Of a stretch of 64,000 nt of DNA, positions 59,486-64,000 are shown piece after piece. The stretch lies in the NCBI GenBank assembly GCA_019828565.1, contig JAHDYR010000011.1:1-64000 (forward strand), written 5' to 3'. The number at the start of each line of letters is the position of its first letter. The first letter of the stretch is position 1. Source of the DNA: Carpediemonas membranifera. Its lineage: Eukaryota > Fornicata. A model generated the notes under the pieces. It was not told where the DNA came from, ran no database searches, and worked only from the letters and a program-made list of their open reading frames with translations. A program made the translations under genes and the position numbers.

Positions 59486-59878
59486 TGCTTACAGCGCATG
59501 GACGAAATTGTTCAAGATCAGCGAAGAAAGAAAGTCTGGCCAAATATCCGAGATATGACGGAATCCAGGGTCGACTCCAGCAAGGCTGGGGGCGCTGAGC
59601 CTGACAATCACATACTGAAGCTTTCGCTACCCTCGGATCCTCCGTTTGTGCGCTTTGACCAATCAGGAAGTGCAGCTTATGTCACGACTTGCTCATCGTC
59701 TGTTCGTGGCTCAACAGCAACATACCCATGGCATATGGCTCTAGAGATGCCATGGGGGTGTGCTATTCCTGGCATGTCATGAGCCCTCGTGCTATTTTTC
59801 AACACGAAATTCGCAGCCAAAAATAAATTATTGCCAGCCTCAACCTCTATATAATGTTTATGACGTGAAATATACAGT
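59486..59878. other. intergenic region
   Basis: About 390 bp between the Cdc20-like start and the prominin-like stop codon (same strand). A short plus-strand open stretch (59477-59782) has no family signal. Confidence 0.35.
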
Positions 59879-62875
59879 CTACAGCTTGGGCAGACCCGAC
59901 TTGCCCAGGGACGGCGGCAGCACCGGCTTCTGGATTGGCGGCAGCACGAGCTTCCCGGACCCCTCACCGGTCGTGGAATGAACCGGGGGCGGCCGCACAA
60001 CCACGTCGGAGGGCACTGGGACGTTCAACACAGGCCGCTCGATGAACTCGGACCTGTCCTCAGAAATGTCCAGAGGCACAGTGTGCATGTTAAGGTCAAG
60101 GTCATCGGCGGTGAGGAGGTCGGCGTTACCGTCAGCCTCGGCCCCAGCGTCAGTGTCGGCCTCGGCATCGTTGGGGATCAGAGGCATCTTGACGACCATA
60201 GCACGCTGCTTCTTCTGCTTTGCATCACCCTCCGTCGGCTTCTTCTTCTTCTTGGTCTTGCGATCGATGAATCTCGCGGCACAGCAGGTGGAGAGGCAGT
60301 GGGCCATGCTCATCAGCGCCAGGCCGACCAGCAGCAGGAACAAGACGTTGCTCCAGCCGCGGCTCGTCTCGCACAGGCCATCGCTGACGATTCCGGCGAC
60401 GTCGCCAACAACTGAGCATTCTGAGGCCTGGTCAGCGGCGACAGAGACATTGGACATGCGAATGGTGATGACGCCCAGCGCCGTCTCGAGGTTGTTGGTA
60501 ATGACGTCGGACATGCCCTGGGTGTCAATGACTTCAAGCGAGTTGTTGAGCTCGGCGATGGCGTCAATGAGGTCGGGCCGGAGGTTGTCGTTGACATCGT
60601 TGATCTGATTGTCAAGAGAAGTCAAAGTGGTCAACATATCAACGAGAATAGCGTCGATATCAATCTGAACTTGGTCGATCAGTCCTCTGATATCACTAAG
60701 ATCTTTGAGTCCATCAACTCCGTTTCGCAGGTTAGTCGTATCCGGCGGTGCAGTGCTGCCCTCGATACAAGCAACGTACGCCTCTGAATACGCCAGGTTA
60801 GTCAGTTCATCGTCAGCCCAACTCAGCGCGAAGGAATCGTAGTCTGATTTCTCAGCGGAGCAAGCTGTACAGAAGTCTTCCGCGTTACAGTTGTCAGAGT
60901 AGTAAGCGGCCACCAGAGTCTGGAAGTCAGAGATTGCATCATTAGCTGAGCCAGCTGGGGTGTCCCATCCGAAGTTCGTGGGATCTGCAACATCGGTCCG
61001 TGATCCTGTAACATTTGCTTGGACCGTAGATATGTCTAGACCGCTAGAGCTCATGTCAATGCTCGTTTGGGAGGTCGCGTCCGACTGCATGTTCTGGATA
61101 TCAGTCACGACCTCGTCGATTGACGCGTTCAGCTGCTTGACGATCTCTGCGTTGACCCCGAAAGATTCGAGGAACTGCGTCTCGTTGAAGGTCCGGAAGT
61201 AGTCGGCGAATGTCGCGCTGTCCGCGAGAGAAGGAATCGTGCCGCTGGTCGAAATAAAGTCGGACAGCAAGTCGGTGATCTTCTGCTCAACGTTAACAGT
61301 CGAGAGGTACGCCGGGTTGAAGATGGTCGAGACGGACGCGTCGCTGCAAGTCATCATGTCGGCAATCTTGACCGCGTCGATAGAAATCGTCGTATCTATG
61401 CCGGCGTACTCGTTGATGAGGTCAGACAGGCCCTGCATGCCGATCAGGCCGGAGAAGAGGTCGGCCGTCCACATCTTGCCGTTGTTGCAAGTCAGCGAGG
61501 CCACCTTCAGCGCAGGGACGGAGCCGGCGACAGCGATAATGAGCACGCCCGTTATGAGGAAGACGCAGCACGACTGTATGTTCATGCACCACGTGCACTT
61601 GCAGCCGCCGAGCAGCCCGCCCGAGCAGCAGGCGGAGATGCAGCAGACGGCCGCCAGCAGGAGGATGCCGAGGACGACCGCGGTCACGACGATGCCAGGC
61701 CCAGTCACCGCCTCGGGCGTCCCGAAGATAGTAAGCGTGGCATCGACAACGAACGAAGGGACTCCGAGGCCGACAAGTTGCTGACCCAGTCCGGCTGGCG
61801 TCTCAGTCGCGAGCCACGCCAGCGAACCGAGCGTGTTCGTCGTGCGGTTGAGCGCGGTGCCGAGGCCGAGCGAGATGAGGACGCTGGCCGCCTCGATGTG
61901 TCGGATCTTGCTCTTCTCCTCGACGACGTCGGTGACGTTCTGCCGGACTGTCGTCAGGTCGAGCGAGTTGATGGTGTCATAGACAGTGTTCAGTGGCGCG
62001 TGCAGGTCGGTGCCGATGCCGGGTGAGTAAACTGGCGAGTCGAAGCCGGTCGACGTGATTGCGGCCACGTCCGTCTTGAAAGTATCGATAGTGTTAGACA
62101 GCTCGGTCAGGTTCGTCTCGAGATAGACGATGGTGTCGTTGAGGTCGACTACGGCGGTCGACACGCCAGTCAGGTTCGAGGCAACATAGTCCATGCACTG
62201 GAACTGAGGGGCGAGCACGTTGATGGCGTCGGTCGGTTTGATGTACCGAAGCGCGTCGGACGCCTCAGGCAGCAGCTGGATCGTGCGCACCATGCCGTCG
62301 ATGTTGTCGAGCACCGAGCTCTTGGCCGACACAGCGACACCGTACGGGCGCGTTGAGAGAGCGTACTGCGTGCTCGCCACGAGCCACAGCAGGGTGCCGG
62401 CGATAATTATCATGCAGGCACCGACAGCGCAGCCCGAACAGCACTGGCACTGCCAGATGAGGGCGAGGACCGGGTTGGGGAAGCGGGGACGGGGCAACTT
62501 GGGGAGCGTGAAGCACTCGATGCAGCACGCCGCGCAGCACAAGATGAAGATCAATGCGATGGCAATGAGGAGGCAGACAGCCAGCCAGACGGCGAAGGAG
62601 GGCACGTTGTTCAGGTCCGAGAGCGAGGTCTCGGGTCTGGGGCTGTAGAGGAACGAGGTGGAGTCCGTGACGGTGTAGTCCGGGATCTTAGAGTACACGG
62701 TAGAGTTAGTGAGGTTGAAGGCGTTATCCAAGAACCATCCCTTCAGGTCGTAGCTCAACAAATTGATATTTTGCATCGAAGAAAAGAGCGTGTCGTCCAA
62801 TAATGTGTTCAGTGATGAGAACACACTATCAGCGCTCACGGCAGCAACAAGAACTGCCAGTATTGCAAGCCACAT
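59879..62875 (-). CDS. prominin-like five-pass membrane protein
   Basis: 998 codons. Topology follows prominin/CD133: signal peptide (1-15); short outer N-terminus; TM1 about 92-115; Cys-rich inner loop (CCAACCIECF, CQCCSGC); TM2 about 146-168; large outer loop 1 (170-390) with several N-x-S/T sites; TM3 about 392-415; a second Cys-rich turn (CCISACCSGG, CKCTWC); TM4 about 434-455; large outer loop 2 (456-860) with paired Cys (CNAEDFCTACSAEK); TM5 about 865-885 followed by CLSTCCAARF; and a cytoplasmic tail of about 110 residues, Lys-rich (RKTKKKKKPTEGDAKQKK) then acidic. In animals prominins mark membrane protrusions and bind cholesterol. A similar role at cell protrusions or the flagellar membrane is inference. 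Confidence 0.75.
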   Translation of the reverse strand: MWLAILAVLVAAVSADSVFSSLNTLLDDTLFSSMQNINLLSYDLKGWFLDNAFNLTNSTVYSKIPDYTVTDSTSFLYSPRPETSLSDLNNVPSFAVWLAVCLLIAIALIFILCCAACCIECFTLPKLPRPRFPNPVLALIWQCQCCSGCAVGACMIIIAGTLLWLVASTQYALSTRPYGVAVSAKSSVLDNIDGMVRTIQLLPEASDALRYIKPTDAINVLAPQFQCMDYVASNLTGVSTAVVDLNDTIVYLETNLTELSNTIDTFKTDVAAITSTGFDSPVYSPGIGTDLHAPLNTVYDTINSLDLTTVRQNVTDVVEEKSKIRHIEAASVLISLGLGTALNRTTNTLGSLAWLATETPAGLGQQLVGLGVPSFVVDATLTIFGTPEAVTGPGIVVTAVVLGILLLAAVCCISACCSGGLLGGCKCTWCMNIQSCCVFLITGVLIIAVAGSVPALKVASLTCNNGKMWTADLFSGLIGMQGLSDLINEYAGIDTTISIDAVKIADMMTCSDASVSTIFNPAYLSTVNVEQKITDLLSDFISTSGTIPSLADSATFADYFRTFNETQFLESFGVNAEIVKQLNASIDEVVTDIQNMQSDATSQTSIDMSSSGLDISTVQANVTGSRTDVADPTNFGWDTPAGSANDAISDFQTLVAAYYSDNCNAEDFCTACSAEKSDYDSFALSWADDELTNLAYSEAYVACIEGSTAPPDTTNLRNGVDGLKDLSDIRGLIDQVQIDIDAILVDMLTTLTSLDNQINDVNDNLRPDLIDAIAELNNSLEVIDTQGMSDVITNNLETALGVITIRMSNVSVAADQASECSVVGDVAGIVSDGLCETSRGWSNVLFLLLVGLALMSMAHCLSTCCAARFIDRKTKKKKKPTEGDAKQKKQRAMVVKMPLIPNDAEADTDAGAEADGNADLLTADDLDLNMHTVPLDISEDRSEFIERPVLNVPVPSDVVVRPPPVHSTTGEGSGKLVLPPIQKPVLPPSLGKSGLPKL

Positions 62876-63164
62876 GGTTCAAATTTTTGACGGTGACGTT
62901 CTTACCGACTCTTAGAGAGATACGCGGCCAAATATATATTTCGGTGTGTTGTGATGATTCGAGCGTATATGACCTGTTGCGTGGCTCTAAGGTCAGAAAC
63001 ACAGCACTTTCACCACTGGTCAATTGTTTTCATAACTGAGACAACGGAGCAGGCCCCACTGAAATACCACCTTTCCAGTCATTGAAGCGGTATTTAAGAT
63101 GCTCAGACGGCGTCAGCACTAGCGCAGGGTTATCATGCTCGAGTCGAAAAGTGAACCTGAGAAG
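62876..63164. other. divergent promoter region
   Basis: 289 bp between the divergently transcribed prominin-like and inositol kinase genes. A TATA-like AAATATATATTT lies near 62931-62942, 55-70 bp upstream of the prominin-like ATG. Confidence 0.4.
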
Positions 63165-64000
63165 ATGCGAGTGGTATGATCGCAGCCGCTATTTGTTACA
63201 CAGGCATTCGCCTTGTTGGAAAAGAAGCTGAATTCTTCTCTCTATCGCCGCTTGGAAGAATATGCTGCCTCCACTGATAATCTTTCGACAGCTCCCTTCT
63301 CGGCCGACGAATCCGAGCCCAAATTCGATGTGATAGTGCAAAAGGTCAGCGATTGGATAGCTCGTGGAGAAGATGACCGCGTTTCAGCTGTGAAGAACCG
63401 CGCTATCCGCGACAAAGCCCCCATCATCGACCCCATCTCGACGAGCGAGACCATGATGTCCAGAGCAACCGTAGCGCGCCTAGTCGACCAAGCACTCGAC
63501 CACTGTGCAGTGAAGGCACCAGAGTGGCGCCTGGTCGAGACAGAGGCCGACCGCGATGCCCTTTCCGACTCAGTGCGGTGGATCCTCAAGCCCGAGCTGG
63601 CCTGTGGCCTGGACAACAGCCACACGCTCTACATCACACAGAAGGGCGACCGTACGGCGATCAACTCTGCCCCACTGCCGTTCATCGCCCAGCGCATGGT
63701 AGCCCACAGAAACGCTGTCCACAAGGTCTACTACATCCAGGGCCACTGGTCCGAGTCCGCTCGGTCATCAATTGATGGGATGAATGGATCATTCGACAGC
63801 CAGGCCCATGCCAGGAGCAGCGAGGCTGTGTCCACCGAGGCCCTGCCCGCTGAGGCCATACAGGCCGCGGGCGACTCGCTTTCGAAGACGCTTGGGCTAT
63901 CGCTCTTCGGGTTTGATGTCCTGGTGGACGCTGTCGACTCTAGGCTGTACGTGGTGGACGTGAACTACTTTCCGTCGTTCAGTAACATGCCCGACTTCCC
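63165..64000 (+). CDS. ITPK1: inositol-tetrakisphosphate 1-kinase (ITPK), 5' part
   Basis: Exon 1 is 63165-63173 (only three codons, MRV) and exon 2 runs from 63204 past the window end. Splicing out 30 nt gives MRVAFALLEKKLNSSLYRR, the expected ITPK N-terminus. Next come FDVIVQKVSDWI, then ATP-grasp elements: RWILKPELACG (nucleotide-binding Lys), PFIAQRMVAHRNAVHKVYYI (hinge and His/Lys strand), and FGFDVLVDAVDSRLYVVDVN followed by YFPSFSNMPDF (metal-binding Asp and Asn). ITPK phosphorylates inositol tri- and tetrakisphosphates in the cytosol on the way to InsP6. The protein is cut by the window edge, with little of the domain missing. Confidence 0.93.
63174..63203 (+). other. ITPK intron, 30 nt
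   Basis: Starts GTATGATCGC and ends TGTTACACAG. It falls after only three codons, phase 0. 5' site GTATGA, 3' motif TTACACAG, identical in its last five bases (CACAG) to the Giardia/Trichomonas type 3' site. Confidence 0.9.

Noticed and set aside
1-64000. CRISPR array, bacterial operons or Shine-Dalgarno sites
   Set aside because: No spaced short repeats of that kind. Introns, type II tRNA-Leu, eL34, SUMO-like and APC/C genes show a eukaryotic nuclear origin.

Overview
The window is eukaryotic nuclear DNA, GC-rich, from a single-celled organism. I see four introns of only 30-31 nt (in a ribosomal protein gene, a lipase gene and an inositol kinase gene). They share a 3' end of the form TTAYNYAG, so a branch-point-like element is fused to the splice site, as in Giardia and Trichomonas. 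With multi-pass membrane proteins of protist type and the TE mix, this suggests a metamonad, possibly a free-living fornicate such as Carpediemonas. The organism name is an inference; the intron features are read directly.

Layout. Positions 1 to about 41.6 kb are almost wholly retrotransposons, nested and partly decayed: (a) a decayed Ty3/gypsy chromovirus relic (+, 0.3-2.4 kb); (b) a large non-LTR LINE on the minus strand (about 2.86-11.5 kb) with a long ORF1 containing a Maelstrom/DnaQ-like exonuclease-fold domain and an APE-RT ORF2, both frameshifted; (c) an intact gypsy chromovirus polyprotein (-, 11.7-15.7 kb); (d) a gypsy integrase-chromodomain fragment (+, 15.8-17.0 kb); (e) a non-LTR element with a C-terminal restriction-like endonuclease (+, 17.2-20.5 kb) ending directly at a tRNA-Asp gene; (f) a DIRS-like tyrosine-recombinase element (-, 20.7-24.4 kb) and a fragment of another (about 25.0-25.3 kb); (g) a deleted copy of a second restriction-like-endonuclease element (+, 25.3-27.1 kb); (h) a second DIRS-like element (+, 27.1-30.7 kb); (i) the full-length element of type g (+, 30.7-34.5 kb), inserted at a tRNA-Leu gene with a 29-bp target-site duplication; (j) a gypsy element with identical 119-bp LTRs and a 4-bp target-site duplication (35.3-39.1 kb); (k) a 3'-truncated gypsy element (39.3-41.6 kb).

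From 41.8 kb on the window changes to compact host genes, all open apart from micro-introns: a giant multi-pass membrane protein (TmcB-like, -), ribosomal protein eL34 (-), a possible small ORF (-), a SUMO-like protein without C-terminal diglycine (-), a secreted class 3 lipase (-), an RCC1-like protein (+), an unknown HTH-like protein (+), a large secreted Cys-repeat protein (-), a Cdc20/Cdh1-type APC/C activator (-), a prominin-like five-pass membrane protein (-), and the 5' part of an inositol-tetrakisphosphate 1-kinase (+) running off the end.

The host genes do not form an obvious pathway. The coherent biology is in the TE half. Elements with restriction-like endonuclease lie at two tRNA genes, one with a clear target-site duplication. 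Three of the four gypsy copies carry a chromodomain, and the fourth is truncated before that point. One LINE ORF1 seems to have captured an RNase-fold domain related to the piRNA factor Maelstrom.
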